In this document: one piece after another, positions 25,931 through 34,629 of the stretch | How positions within the stretch are numbered: the first letter of the stretch is position 1 | Layout: every line of letters starts with the position of its first letter | Assembly: GCF_000239855.1 (NCBI RefSeq) | Contig: NZ_BADT01000094.1 | Coordinates: forward strand, 1 to 47,772 | Length of the DNA stretch: 47,772 nucleotides | Direction of reading: 5' to 3' | Source: Pseudoalteromonas sp. BSi20652 | GTDB taxonomy: Bacteria; Pseudomonadota; Gammaproteobacteria; Enterobacterales; Alteromonadaceae | Position numbers and translations under genes: made by a program | The notes under the pieces: model-generated | What the model was told of the DNA's origin: nothing | The model's input: only the letters and a program-made list of their open reading frames with translations | Databases searched by the model: none

Positions 25931-25957
25931 AGGCTCTGAGTTAAACTCAGAGCCTTT
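25929..25957. terminator. Bidirectional intrinsic terminator
   Basis: A perfect 12-bp stem, AAAGGCTCTGAG (25929-25940) with CTCAGAGCCTTT (25946-25957), surrounds a 5-nt loop and has A/T tracts on both sides. It separates two convergent transcription units. Confidence 0.85.
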
Positions 25958-26004
25958 AATAATATACTTTATATTTAAAGGTGTTTGCCTTTTTAAATCT
26001 TATG

Positions 26005-26925
26005 TTAAGAGAACTTTAAAGACTGTTTTATATCATGCACTAAGTGCTGAAAGTTACGTTTGTGAGGAAACAACATAAAAGCTGCTGTGGTTAAACATAG
26101 CGCTTTAAATTTAAACCCTAATTCACGGTAATATTCCCCATAACATTCACACATTCTAGCGCGAGCTTTGAGACGTGTTTTAACACCTATGTCATTTTTA
26201 CACCGTTCGATAATTTGTTTCATCGCGTCTAATCTATTTTGTCTGTTCGCTGAAATGGAACCCGCCCTCATTAAATACCCCATAGATATTTGTTGAGAAA
26301 AAGCAACGTCGCCAATTCTGGCTAATTTTAACCAGCAATCCCAATCACTTGCGCTATTAAGTGAATTATCGAAATTACCGACATAGTTAATCGCAGATTT
26401 TTTTACTACGACGGATGACGTGCCTATCACGTTTGCAAATAACAATAAATCCATTGGAGATTTAAGGTTTTGATACCCCGTACACTCTCTATTTATACAC
26501 GTTGAAAATTCAGGCCAATATGAAAAACAATCAATAATCGGTTCATATTGTTCATTCACATGCATATAATTTGTAAAACTGAGTACGCAGCGGCCATGTG
26601 TATTCATGTAGTTTATTTGATCAAATAGCTTGTCATCACTCCAATAGTCATCCGCATCTAAAAAGGCAATATACTCACCTTTAGCTTCTGCAATGGCTTT
26701 ATTTCTTACACCAACCACCCCTGTATTTTGTTGCTTAATAACTCGAATATTAGGCAGCGTTTTTTTTACATTATCGAGCCATTCTATACTGCCATCGGTT
26801 GAACCATCATCGATTATGAGTATCTCGTAACTAATATTTTTTTGCCTAACAATGCTTGCTATTGCCTTAGCCAAATAGGGCTTACAGTTGTAATTAGGAA
26901 TAATAATGCTTACTTCAATGCTCAT
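26005..26925 (-). CDS. Family 2 glycosyltransferase
   Basis: The start is ATG 26925 with GAAGGTG upstream; the in-frame GTG nine bases earlier lies inside that ribosome site. The N-terminal GT-A fold begins MSIEVSIIIPNYNCKPYLAK, with EILIIDDGSTDGSIEWL (nucleotide-binding Asp) and the DxD-type metal motif FLDADDYW. A conserved SASDWDCWLKLARIGDV follows. The C-terminus is basic and helical. It transfers a nucleotide-activated sugar, probably into a surface or exopolysaccharide repeat unit; the sugar cannot be inferred. It is transcribed away from the other polysaccharide genes. A good sigma-54 promoter candidate lies about 40 bp upstream. Confidence 0.92.
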   Translation of the reverse strand: MSIEVSIIIPNYNCKPYLAKAIASIVRQKNISYEILIIDDGSTDGSIEWLDNVKKTLPNIRVIKQQNTGVVGVRNKAIAEAKGEYIAFLDADDYWSDDKLFDQINYMNTHGRCVLSFTNYMHVNEQYEPIIDCFSYWPEFSTCINRECTGYQNLKSPMDLLLFANVIGTSSVVVKKSAINYVGNFDNSLNSASDWDCWLKLARIGDVAFSQQISMGYLMRAGSISANRQNRLDAMKQIIERCKNDIGVKTRLKARARMCECYGEYYRELGFKFKALCLTTAAFMLFPHKRNFQHLVHDIKQSLKFS

Positions 26926-26962
26926 TTTAGTCACCTTCGTGTTTTACAATGATGATAACTAC

Positions 26963-26977
26963 GCAAGATAAGCGCCA
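26963..26977 (-). promoter_or_regulatory. Sigma-54 promoter candidate for GT2 gene
   Basis: Read on the minus strand: TGGCGC-TTATC-TTGC. This differs from the TGGCAC-N5-TTGC consensus at one position, and the same TGGCGC hexamer is used at 33021. Initiation near 26951 would give a leader of about 26 nt before ATG 26925. Confidence 0.65.
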
Positions 26978-27014
26978 ATGATTTTAATGCTCCACAGCGC
27001 TGTTTTTCGTTTAA

Positions 27015-27030
27015 TGGTTTGCATATTGCG
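27015..27030 (+). promoter_or_regulatory. Weaker sigma-54 promoter candidate for GT4-wzx-wzy operon
   Basis: TGGTTTGCATATTGCG has the -24 TGG and -12 TTGC at correct spacing but lacks the CAC part of the -24 element. It lies about 115 bp before ATG 27131 in the divergent gap. Confidence 0.35.
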
Positions 27031-27037
27031 ATAGTTC

Positions 27038-27052
27038 TTCGCAAATTGAGTT
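27038..27052 (-). promoter_or_regulatory. Candidate activator site (CTCA-N3-TGC type)
   Basis: On the minus strand: AACTCAATTTGCGAA. It resembles the SypG-binding enhancer of Vibrio fischeri as I recall it (TTCTCA-N3-TGC). It lies about 61 bp upstream of the -24 element of the minus-strand promoter, a normal distance for a sigma-54 activator. Confidence 0.4.
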
Positions 27053-27130
27053 TTAAACCCGTATTCATGCTGTTTTTCAGCGGGCATGGTTCTTGCGATG
27101 TAACAGATAAGTTTATCTGGAGTTTTTACT

Positions 27131-28254
27131 ATGAAACATATTGGTATTGTCGTTCCAAGCTTCCACATTCCATCAGAGACGTTTGTTGTAACTGAAATTA
27201 ATGCCCTTGTGAATGCAGGGCACAAAGTAAGTGTACTAACGTTCGAAAATTTAAATTACTGCGTAAATTTAAACAAAGATGTGCAAATTATTGTAATAAA
27301 AAAATCAACGCAACTGGCTATTAACGCTGCATTAAAAAGGCCACTAATGGCGTTAAAAAGCAGCTTTATAGCCAGTCAGTTTTCGTCTATTTCAGTCATG
27401 TCGTTAATGGGTTATGGGCTTAATATTGCTGAGATTATTCGCGTACGTAAAATTTCTCATATTCATTGTCACTTTATGCATGCGCCGCTTGCGTACTCCA
27501 TTATTGCCAGCAAAATTGCCGGTGTGACCGTCTCCTCCATTGGTCATGGTCACGATGTATATGTAAATGATGCTGATTTAAAGCTTAAATTATCGTTATG
27601 TGATTTCTCAGTTGCAGTGTGCAAAGACATGGCAGTAAAGCTTAGTAAATACAGTACAGGTAAAATTCAGCTACTGCACTGCGGTATAGACTTGAGTTTA
27701 TTTAACAATAAACCAAAGCGTTTAAGTGAATCGGTAAACCTTATTTTTGTTGGTCGATTAATTGAAAAAAAGGTCTGCAATTTTTATTACCTGCGATGAA
27801 AAAGTTAAGTAAAAAATACCCTATATCTTTAGATATAGTTGGTGATGGTCCTTTATTAAACGATTTAAAATACCTATGTGAAGAACTGGGAATTGTGAAA
27901 GAAGTGAATTTTTTAGGTGTAAAAAGTCCACAATGGCTATCAATAAACACCAGTAACTATTCCGCTTTAATCGCGCCATTTTGTGTATCTAAAAATGGCG
28001 ATCGCGATACAGGTCCTATTGTATTAAAAGAGGCGATGGCTAGTGGTATTCCTGTATTGACAACTGAGTTGATGGGGGCAAAGGAAATTGTTAACGATTC
28101 AGTTGGATTAAAATGCGAGCCTTCGAGCATTTCGGGTCTTGAGAAGATGTTAATTGCGTTCTGTGAGCTAAACCCATATGAGCGACATGCCAAAGGGCTA
28201 AATGACAAAAAAAAGTCGTTGCTAAAAAAGTTTAATGCAAATTCTTCAAGCTAA
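27131..28254 (+). CDS. Family 4 glycosyltransferase, frameshifted in an A7 run
   Basis: The N-terminal Rossmann half starts MKHIGIVVPSFHIPSETFVV and includes HIHCHFMHAPLAYS. The frame ends after LIFVGRLIEKK because the A run at 27765-27771 has seven bases. With eight it continues GLQFLLPAMKKLSKKYPISL and then DIVGDGPLLNDLKYL, and the nucleotide-sugar-binding VLKEAMASGIPVLTTE with the donor-site Glu. The repaired protein is about 374 aa, typical of GT4. GRLIEKKG is the usual GT-B interdomain motif, so the break falls exactly where both halves must join. Function: retaining sugar transfer onto a lipid-linked polysaccharide unit. It is followed 39 bp later by the flippase gene. Confidence 0.85.
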
Positions 28255-28293
28255 AAAGCTTTCTCACTGGGTACAAAGCCTCTAGGTGTCATT

Positions 28294-29707
28294 ATGAATG
28301 GAATTAAGCAAATCGCATACTTTGGTTTATCTACTTTATTTCTTAAAGTGTTAGGATTTGCTTTGTTACCTATTACTACACGTATTTTAACGCAAGCTGA
28401 GTTTGGTGAGTTAAATTTTTTAGTCTCAATATCGGCGGTCATGTCGTTGTTTTTGTGCTTAGGATTACCTGAGCTTCTGTTTAAGCAACAAATGAGCAAT
28501 CCACAACAAAAACGCGCTCTATTTCGAGATGCACTGATTTTATGCGTCGTTTTTTAGTTGTATGTTTGTATGTATATTATTTTATTATATTGAGCCTTTT
28601 AGATCACTTCTTCCAGTCACATTAAATCCATTAGATATAAAACTGTTAGCGGTTAACTTGGCGCTATCGTCGGTGCTTTCAATATTGTTTTGCTATTTTA
28701 GATACTACGAAATGGCTAAGCAGTTTTGTATTTTAGCCGTACTTCAAGGCGCTGGCCAAACGCTCTTTACTTTGGTTTTACTTTATTTAGGGTATGGCGT
28801 TACAGGGGTTATGGCATCGGGCGTAGTATCAAGTACTGCAGTGCTATTTATTGCTTTATTGTTAGTTGTTAAACAGCTTGGTATTAGTTTTAAATTTATC
28901 TCATGGAATATAAGTTATAAAAATGGATTGTTTTTAATCAGTATTATTGCGTCTTCACTGTTTGTGTATGCAAATAATGGGGCTGAAAACTGGTTTATAG
29001 TGGCAAGTGAGGGGAAAGAAAAACTGGCTCAATATTATGTGGCTTTACAGTTTGCTGTAATGACCTCATTTACCTTTGAACCAATAAGAATGTGGTGGTT
29101 TTCTCGTCGCTTTAATGAGTTGGCCCAAAGCCGTAAGCGCTATGCGTATTTATGCGAGCTGTGCTTAGATATTGGCATTTTACTATGCGCATTAATGCTT
29201 ATAGTTACTCCGCATGCGTTTAGTTTGGTGTTACCAATAGGGTATCAACTAAATACTTGGCTGTTGCCTAGCCTCATTTTTATTGTGGTTATTAAGCATC
29301 ACAGCGATTTACTCAATATAGGTTGCTACACCCAATACAATGGGGTTTTTGTAACTGTCGTTAATGCAATTAGCGCATTGGTTGTATTGTTTTTGTTGGC
29401 TGTTTTAGTGCCTCGCTATAATGTGTTTGGGGTGGTTATTGCACTGGCGACTGCTCAGCTAATTAAAACCAGTTTACTTGTGATGATAAGCCAAAAACTT
29501 GAAAAGATACCATTGAGCGTAAAAAGTTTAGCCCCTAGCTGGGGGTGTTTTTTACTGATTTATATACTGAGCGTTTTTGATTTGGTGCAATATGTATTAT
29601 GGCAAAGTGTTACGTTTATCAGTTTTATAGTTATTCTTTTTTATAAATACAAGCAAACAATTATGGCGCTTACCCAGCATTTAGTGCGGGGTAAAGTACA
29701 TGATTAA
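28294..29707 (+). CDS. Wzx-like polysaccharide flippase (MATE/MOP fold), frameshifted in a T6 run
   Basis: The N-terminus MNGIKQIAYFGLSTLFLKVL and ITTRILTQAEFGELNFLVSI is typical of the MOP-superfamily O-antigen/EPS flippases. The frame breaks after LILCVVF in the six-T run at 28550-28555. Removing one T gives VVFSCMFVC and joins to the frame ending at 29707, about 470 aa with roughly 12-14 hydrophobic helices. It would flip the undecaprenyl-linked repeat unit across the inner membrane. Its end overlaps the Wzy-like gene by 8 nt. Topology and context support the call; SypK of V. fischeri would be the counterpart. The indel is more likely error than inactivation. Confidence 0.85.
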
Positions 29708-31052
29708 CTGGTACAAACAACATTGTTTAATAATAAATGGGTTTTTTGTAACCCTATTAACACTGATGCTGTATACGCTATTTGGTCCAATTGCGGCGTT
29801 TGCATTACTGCTGCTGCCATTTGCTGGATTTATTGCTATAAAAATCAGTACCGTGTTTATCATCCTATTTATCTTATTTAGTTACTTTAGGATACACGAA
29901 GTTTTTGTATTTTTAATGCCTCTCAAAATCCCAAAATTGCTCGCATTAGCTTCTTTGTTAGCAATTGCATGGCATTTATTTATCTCAAAATCATTAAAGC
30001 CTCACTGGAGCTCAACACATTTGGTGTTTGTAATTTGGTTTGCTTGGCTAACTGTGTGTGTATTTAGTGCAGCCAACAAAGCAATGGCAATTGAGTACTG
30101 GATTGGAGTGTTGGTTAAAGTGTTTATTATGGTGTTTGCTATTAGCTGGTGGCTTACGCGGTTCTCACATTTTAGCTTTGTACGCATGGGCATTATGATC
30201 TCTGGTATTACGGTCGCTTTAGTGGCTTTGAGTAATAAAATGAATGGTATAGGACTTGTGGAAGGCACGCGCGTGACAATTTCACGGGAGTATCGTTCAC
30301 AGTTGGGTGATCCAAACGATTTGTCGTTAGTGCTCATGTTTCCTGTTTCATTTTTAGCCGCAGAGCTGTTTGATTCAGGGAGTAACAAATACCGTCGAAT
30401 TTTTGCAGCAGTGGGATTGTTGTTAACTATTTCAGGGGTTATTGCTACGCAGAGCCGAGGAGGTTTGCTAGGAATTGCAGCTATTTTGAGCTTTTTCTTA
30501 TATCAAAAAGTCAAAAACCCGATTGTTGTAGGTATGTGTGCAGCCGTCGCCATGGTGGCAATGATGGTATTTGCAGGCATTGGCGACAGACAAAGTGGTG
30601 GTGCTGTTGAAAGTGGCGTTGATGAGTCTGCTATGGGGCGTATTTATGCGTGGCACGCTGCAATTAATATGGCTCTTTCAAACCCATTAACGGGAGTAGG
30701 TGTTGATAATTTTTATGTGAATTATTATTTTTACAGCCCACATTGGGATGGCAAGAATCATGCAGTGCATAGTACATGGTTTCAGGTTTTAGGAGAGACT
30801 GGCTTTGTAGGCATAGGTATATTTGCACTTTTAATAGCCAGTATTTACCGTAGCCTTTCTAGAGTGTATTGCATTAATTCACTTAATTATAATGACCAAG
30901 TTGCTGTGAACGCGAATGCGTTAAAAGCAGGCTTAATAGGCTTTATGGTTGCAGGTACATTTTTAACGCAAGCATTTACTTGGCCGCTTTATATTATTTT
31001 AGCGCTTACTATTGCGCTTGAAAAAGTCACAATCGAAGGCAATAAGGAATAA
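29700..31052 (+). CDS. O-antigen ligase/Wzy-like polymerase
   Basis: This 450-aa polytopic membrane protein has about ten to twelve hydrophobic segments and the Wzy_C-type signature region: ISREYRSQLGDPNDLSLVL, TQSRGGLLGIAAILSF, then a large periplasmic loop with GRIYAWHAAINMALSNPLTG, VGVDNFYVNY and NHAVHSTWFQVLGETGFVG. The Arg and His residues of this loop are those used by Wzy/WaaL proteins on polyprenyl-linked substrates. It probably polymerises the repeat unit in the periplasm. Its ATG overlaps the flippase gene. Analogous to SypL. Polymerase versus ligase cannot be decided by eye; the locus context favours polymerase. Confidence 0.88.
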   Translation: MINWYKQHCLIINGFFVTLLTLMLYTLFGPIAAFALLLLPFAGFIAIKISTVFIILFILFSYFRIHEVFVFLMPLKIPKLLALASLLAIAWHLFISKSLKPHWSSTHLVFVIWFAWLTVCVFSAANKAMAIEYWIGVLVKVFIMVFAISWWLTRFSHFSFVRMGIMISGITVALVALSNKMNGIGLVEGTRVTISREYRSQLGDPNDLSLVLMFPVSFLAAELFDSGSNKYRRIFAAVGLLLTISGVIATQSRGGLLGIAAILSFFLYQKVKNPIVVGMCAAVAMVAMMVFAGIGDRQSGGAVESGVDESAMGRIYAWHAAINMALSNPLTGVGVDNFYVNYYFYSPHWDGKNHAVHSTWFQVLGETGFVGIGIFALLIASIYRSLSRVYCINSLNYNDQVAVNANALKAGLIGFMVAGTFLTQAFTWPLYIILALTIALEKVTIEGNKE

Positions 31053-31056
31053 CACT

Positions 31057-31764
31057 ATGATGGTACATGTTAAACATTGGCTTAAAAGTAGTCCTCATCC
31101 TTTTGCAAAGTCGCTATTTCATTTTGCAAAAAATATTCGCAATCCACAAATGGTGGTCATTCCGCTTGTTCATTCATCGCTTTATTTTATTCATCAATTT
31201 TTAAAGCAGTTTTGCCACGAACTGTTAAGAGTTGTTTATTACACACCGCTTTTTAAAAGCCAAATAAACGGCAGTAAAAAGCAACTTTTTTTGTATTCGG
31301 GTATGCCACAAGTACTCGGGCAGCTTAATATTGAATGCAGTAATAACGTGAGAATGTCAGGTATTTCTACATTTTGTGGGCGAGTAGGAGGATCAATTAT
31401 CCCTTCATTAACAATAGGTAATAATGTTGATATTGGCTGGCAAAATGCATTTTCGGTAGGGCGAAATATTACCCTTGAAGATGACGTACGTTTAGCTGGG
31501 CGTGTTTTTTTAGCTGGCTTTCCTGGGCATCCGGTTGATTGTGAGCGCAGAGCTCAAGGCGAAAGTGATGACGAGTCTCAAATTGGCGATATTATCATTA
31601 AACGCGGAGCATGGTTAGGCACGGGGGTAACGGTGCTTGCGGGTGTCACAATTGGGGAGGGCGCCATTATTGGTGCAGGCAGTGTGGTGACCAAAAGTAT
31701 TCCTGCTTTTACTATTGCAGCGGGCAATCCGGCCAAAGTAGTAAAAAACATAAAGGAGTCATAA
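31057..31764 (+). CDS. Hexapeptide-repeat acyltransferase (LbH)
   Basis: ATG 31057 is chosen because AAGGA lies upstream; a longer frame from 31012 overlaps the wzy-like gene and adds unrelated residues. The C-terminal two thirds form a left-handed beta-helix with hexapeptide repeats: SLTIGNNVDIGWQNAFSVG, NITLEDDVRLAGRVFLAG, and GAWLGTGVTVLAGVTIGEGA followed by IIGAGSVVTKSIPAFTIAAG, ending NPAKVVKN. This end is characteristic of the CatB/WcaF/NodL acetyltransferases. It probably O-acetylates the polysaccharide. The N-terminal 75 residues are basic and not conserved in pattern. The next gene starts 2 nt after its stop. SypM is the analogous syp gene. Confidence 0.9.
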   Translation: MMVHVKHWLKSSPHPFAKSLFHFAKNIRNPQMVVIPLVHSSLYFIHQFLKQFCHELLRVVYYTPLFKSQINGSKKQLFLYSGMPQVLGQLNIECSNNVRMSGISTFCGRVGGSIIPSLTIGNNVDIGWQNAFSVGRNITLEDDVRLAGRVFLAGFPGHPVDCERRAQGESDDESQIGDIIIKRGAWLGTGVTVLAGVTIGEGAIIGAGSVVTKSIPAFTIAAGNPAKVVKNIKES

Positions 31765-31765
31765 C

Positions 31766-32902
31766 ATGAAATATATTGTTTTTGGTGAAGATTGGGCAAG
31801 TCACCCCAGTAGCACTCAGCATTTATTTGCGCAGCTGGCTAAAAATCACGAAATTCACTGGATAAATTCAATCGGGATGCGTAAGCCATGCTTTAAACGC
31901 AATGATTTAAAACGTGTATGGAGCAAGTTTAAGCAGTTTTTTAGTAAATCAACTAACACAGCAATTAAAACGCCACGTTCTATGCAGGTTTATAAATTAC
32001 CGGTATTACCCTGGCATGATAACGCCTTGGTAATGCGTTTTAATAAGTGGGTTTTTTCTACGTGTTTTAAGCATGTTAACCGTGATGAACCTATTACCTA
32101 TTGGCTAAGTGTTCCCACCGCAGAATACTTATTTACAAAACATGCTCACGATAAACTGATTTATTATTGCGGTGATGACTTTAACGCTCTTGCAGGTGTA
32201 GACGCTCGTTTAGTTGCACCATTTGAAAAAAACTTAATACACAAAGCCGATTTAATTTACGTTATAAGCCAATTTTTGATGAATAAAATGCCTAGCTATA
32301 AAACTAAAATGCTTAGCCATGGTGTGAGTTACGAGTTGTTTACTTCAAAAACAGATATAGCCTCTGAAATAAACACTCTAAACGGACCTATCATTGGTTT
32401 TTACGGCAGTATTAATGAGTGGCTTGATATTACGTTATTAATTGCACTGGTTGCACAAAGGCCCAATTATCAACTTGTGCTGGTGGGAGATATTGTTTCG
32501 TGCACATCAAAGCTGCTGCAATTTAAAAATGTGACGCATATACCGGCTGTAGATCATGAACGTTTAGTGAGTTTTGCTTCGCATTGGGATGTATCTATTT
32601 TACCGTTTGTAAACAACGAGCAAATTAGAGCGTGTGATCCACTAAAGCTAAAGGAATATTTAGCACTGGGGCTTCCCATCGTTGCTACGAAATTCCCCGC
32701 TGTTGTGCGATACGAATCAGACATTTATATCGCTAAAACACATGCCGAGTTTATTAGTAAGGTAGATGAGGCCATTGGGCTTAGTAAAAACCAATTATGT
32801 GCACTCAAACTATCACAGCAACGTTTAGCTCAAGGTCATAGCTGGGAGTCAAAAGCGTTGGCGGTTCAACACGATTTGTCTACTTTAAATCACGCCGTAT
32901 AG
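31766..32902 (+). CDS. Glycosyltransferase (GT-B fold, GT1/GT4-like)
   Basis: The 378-aa protein starts at ATG 31766 after AAGGAG. The N-terminal half begins KYIVFGEDWASHPSSTQHLF and carries YWLSVPTAEYLF and KLIYYCGDDF. The C-terminal half has IIGFYGSINEWLDITLLIAL, YQLVLVGDIVS and the donor-binding DPLKLKEYLALGLPIVATKF, typical of GT-B enzymes that assemble exopolysaccharide (TuaH/GumK-like). It is cytoplasmic or membrane-peripheral. It is the last gene of the unit starting at 27131 and ends at an inverted repeat. Sugar specificity cannot be told. Confidence 0.88.
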   Translation: MKYIVFGEDWASHPSSTQHLFAQLAKNHEIHWINSIGMRKPCFKRNDLKRVWSKFKQFFSKSTNTAIKTPRSMQVYKLPVLPWHDNALVMRFNKWVFSTCFKHVNRDEPITYWLSVPTAEYLFTKHAHDKLIYYCGDDFNALAGVDARLVAPFEKNLIHKADLIYVISQFLMNKMPSYKTKMLSHGVSYELFTSKTDIASEINTLNGPIIGFYGSINEWLDITLLIALVAQRPNYQLVLVGDIVSCTSKLLQFKNVTHIPAVDHERLVSFASHWDVSILPFVNNEQIRACDPLKLKEYLALGLPIVATKFPAVVRYESDIYIAKTHAEFISKVDEAIGLSKNQLCALKLSQQRLAQGHSWESKALAVQHDLSTLNHAV

Positions 32903-32915
32903 TGTTGGCGTGATT
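32888..32915 (+). terminator. Possible terminator at end of GT4-wzx-wzy-GT operon
   Basis: AATCACGCC (32888-32896) pairs with GGCGTGATT (32907-32915) around a 10-nt loop and overlaps the stop codon. It is followed by ACATTTT, not a clean T run, so termination would be weak or factor-dependent. Confidence 0.45.
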
Positions 32916-32946
32916 ACATTTTAAAAATACTCCAAAACATAGCTAA

Positions 32947-32961
32947 AGCTCAGTATGAACA
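32947..32961 (+). promoter_or_regulatory. Candidate activator site upstream of Wzz-like gene
   Basis: AAGCTCAGTATGAAC contains CTCA-N3-TG and lies 60 bp upstream of the -24 element at 33021, the same spacing as at 27038/26977. A second CTCAGTA follows 13 bp later (32962-32968), giving two direct repeats. Confidence 0.4.
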
Positions 32962-33020
32962 CTCAGTACAAAGCTAAAATATAACCTCAAAAAATAATCA
33001 TACCCCATTAATCGTCATAT

Positions 33021-33036
33021 TGGCGCGGCCTGTGCA
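33021..33036 (+). promoter_or_regulatory. Sigma-54 promoter for Wzz-like/GT/sugar-transferase operon
   Basis: TGGCGCGGCCTGTGCA matches the -24/-12 consensus TGGCAC-N5-TTGCA at nearly every key position, with GG and GC at the right spacing. Transcription should begin near 33047, leaving an 88-nt leader before ATG 33135. It is one of the few GC-rich spots in an AT-rich gap, which makes chance occurrence less likely. Confidence 0.7.
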
Positions 33037-33134
33037 ACTCCCTTACTAAAGAACGATATTTGCAGTTTAAATTTTTATTTTGCAAAGAGTCGTTAAATTT
33101 CGCATAGCAATATGCAAATAAACGGGTAGGGATT

Positions 33135-34628
33135 ATGTTAGTAAGAGAGCAAATTAAACGGCTACTTTATTTAACCTTGTATGCGATGTATACAAGGGCA
33201 AAGCTGTTTGTAATACCGCTTTTAATTATTCCTTCGGTGATTATTTTATTAGCGGCCACAGCGCAAAAACAATATACAAATCACGCGACTATTTTAATTG
33301 AAGAGTCTGCGTTACTTAACCCATACCTTGATGACCTATCTTTCTCTTTTGATTTATCAAATAGAATGGCGGCGCTTCGCACATTAGTTATAAGTAGAAA
33401 AGTACTCATAACAGTGGCAAAAGAAACGCAGTTAGTGCCAGAAAATGCGTCACCGGCAGAAATAGAAAAAATCCATCAAAAGCTATCGCAATCACTTACG
33501 CTGTCGTTGGTTGGAGATGAGCTTGTTCGGGTAAACTTTATTTGGCATGACCAATCAAAAATGAAATTAGTATTAGAAAAAGTAATCGAAAAGTTTATTG
33601 AACGTTTATTAGCCCCTACACGCGCATCATTAGATACCTCTGAGCAGTTTTTTTATCAACAACTGATGAGTCTGCGTGAAGAGCTTGAGCTTTCAGAAGA
33701 ATCGTTAGCAATATTTAAAGCTAAAAATAGCAATACACTTCCTGCGGTATTAAATAGTAATCGTCAAACCTTTGATAAATTGTTGAGCGACCAACAGCAA
33801 AAGACCATTACTTTATCAGGTGCACAAGCAAAGCTTAAAGCACTGACAACTAAAATGGGACAAGCTAACCCAATTTTAGGTCGCATAGAGGAAAAAATTA
33901 TTATTGCAGAGTCAGAATTGAGCTTTTTAAAAACACGCTATACCGAAAAGCACAGCAAGGTTATTTCTAAAAAACGCGAGCTGCAAAGTGTTCGTAACTC
34001 TCAGCAGTTATTGATTGAAAATGGCAAAAATTTAGATCCCACCAATATTGAGCAGTTATGGCAAATGGCAAACACCTTACCTAGCGGCAAAGATAACGAA
34101 AGCAGCGTACTTGTGTCACAAATTTTAAAATTAGAAGAGGCTAAAAATGCCGTGACTCAACATCAGCAAGAGTTCGAGATGCTTGAACAGCAAGTTAATA
34201 CTTTGTCTGAAAGACTTTTAGTAACCAGTGATGTTGAAAAACAATTAAGAAAATTAGAGCGCGATTACGATGTTAAGCAGTCGCTTTATAAAGACATGTT
34301 AAGCCGCTACGAAATGGCGAAGGTAACAGGAAAGCTTGTGAAGTATGAAGGCCCCGATAAAGTAAAAACTATCGAGCGCGCATACAGCCCAACTCAACCA
34401 ATTAACACGTCTTTAGTTGTATCAATCATTGTAGGCATCGTTTTAGGTCTATTCACAAGTAGCACCGTTGTGTTTGTTGCCACCTTATTTGATAGCCATC
34501 TAAAAGATATTCAAACCATAGAAAAAATATCTGCTTTAGAGGTCGTAACTATTTTACCCATTGTGAAAAACACACCCGTTGATTTGGTCTTTAACTCATC
34601 AATAAACTCTATTGAACAGGGGAAATAA
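33135..34628 (+). CDS. Wzz/GumC-like polysaccharide chain-length determinant
   Basis: This 497-aa inner-membrane protein has two flanking transmembrane helices (FVIPLLIIPSVIILLAATA near 25-43 and SLVVSIIVGIVLGLFTSSTV near 427-446) around a large periplasmic region. That region is rich in heptad-like coiled coil (SLREELELSEESLAIFKAKN; LEEAKNAVTQHQQEFEMLEQ). The proline-rich YSPTQPINTS before the second helix is the usual PCP signature. No kinase domain is fused; the ATPase partner is probably the gene at 40953. It should set polymer length with the Wzy-like protein and the SLBB exporter. It is first in a unit with a sigma-54 promoter. SypO is the analogue. Confidence 0.92.
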   Translation: MLVREQIKRLLYLTLYAMYTRAKLFVIPLLIIPSVIILLAATAQKQYTNHATILIEESALLNPYLDDLSFSFDLSNRMAALRTLVISRKVLITVAKETQLVPENASPAEIEKIHQKLSQSLTLSLVGDELVRVNFIWHDQSKMKLVLEKVIEKFIERLLAPTRASLDTSEQFFYQQLMSLREELELSEESLAIFKAKNSNTLPAVLNSNRQTFDKLLSDQQQKTITLSGAQAKLKALTTKMGQANPILGRIEEKIIIAESELSFLKTRYTEKHSKVISKKRELQSVRNSQQLLIENGKNLDPTNIEQLWQMANTLPSGKDNESSVLVSQILKLEEAKNAVTQHQQEFEMLEQQVNTLSERLLVTSDVEKQLRKLERDYDVKQSLYKDMLSRYEMAKVTGKLVKYEGPDKVKTIERAYSPTQPINTSLVVSIIVGIVLGLFTSSTVVFVATLFDSHLKDIQTIEKISALEVVTILPIVKNTPVDLVFNSSINSIEQGK

Positions 34629-34629
34629 C

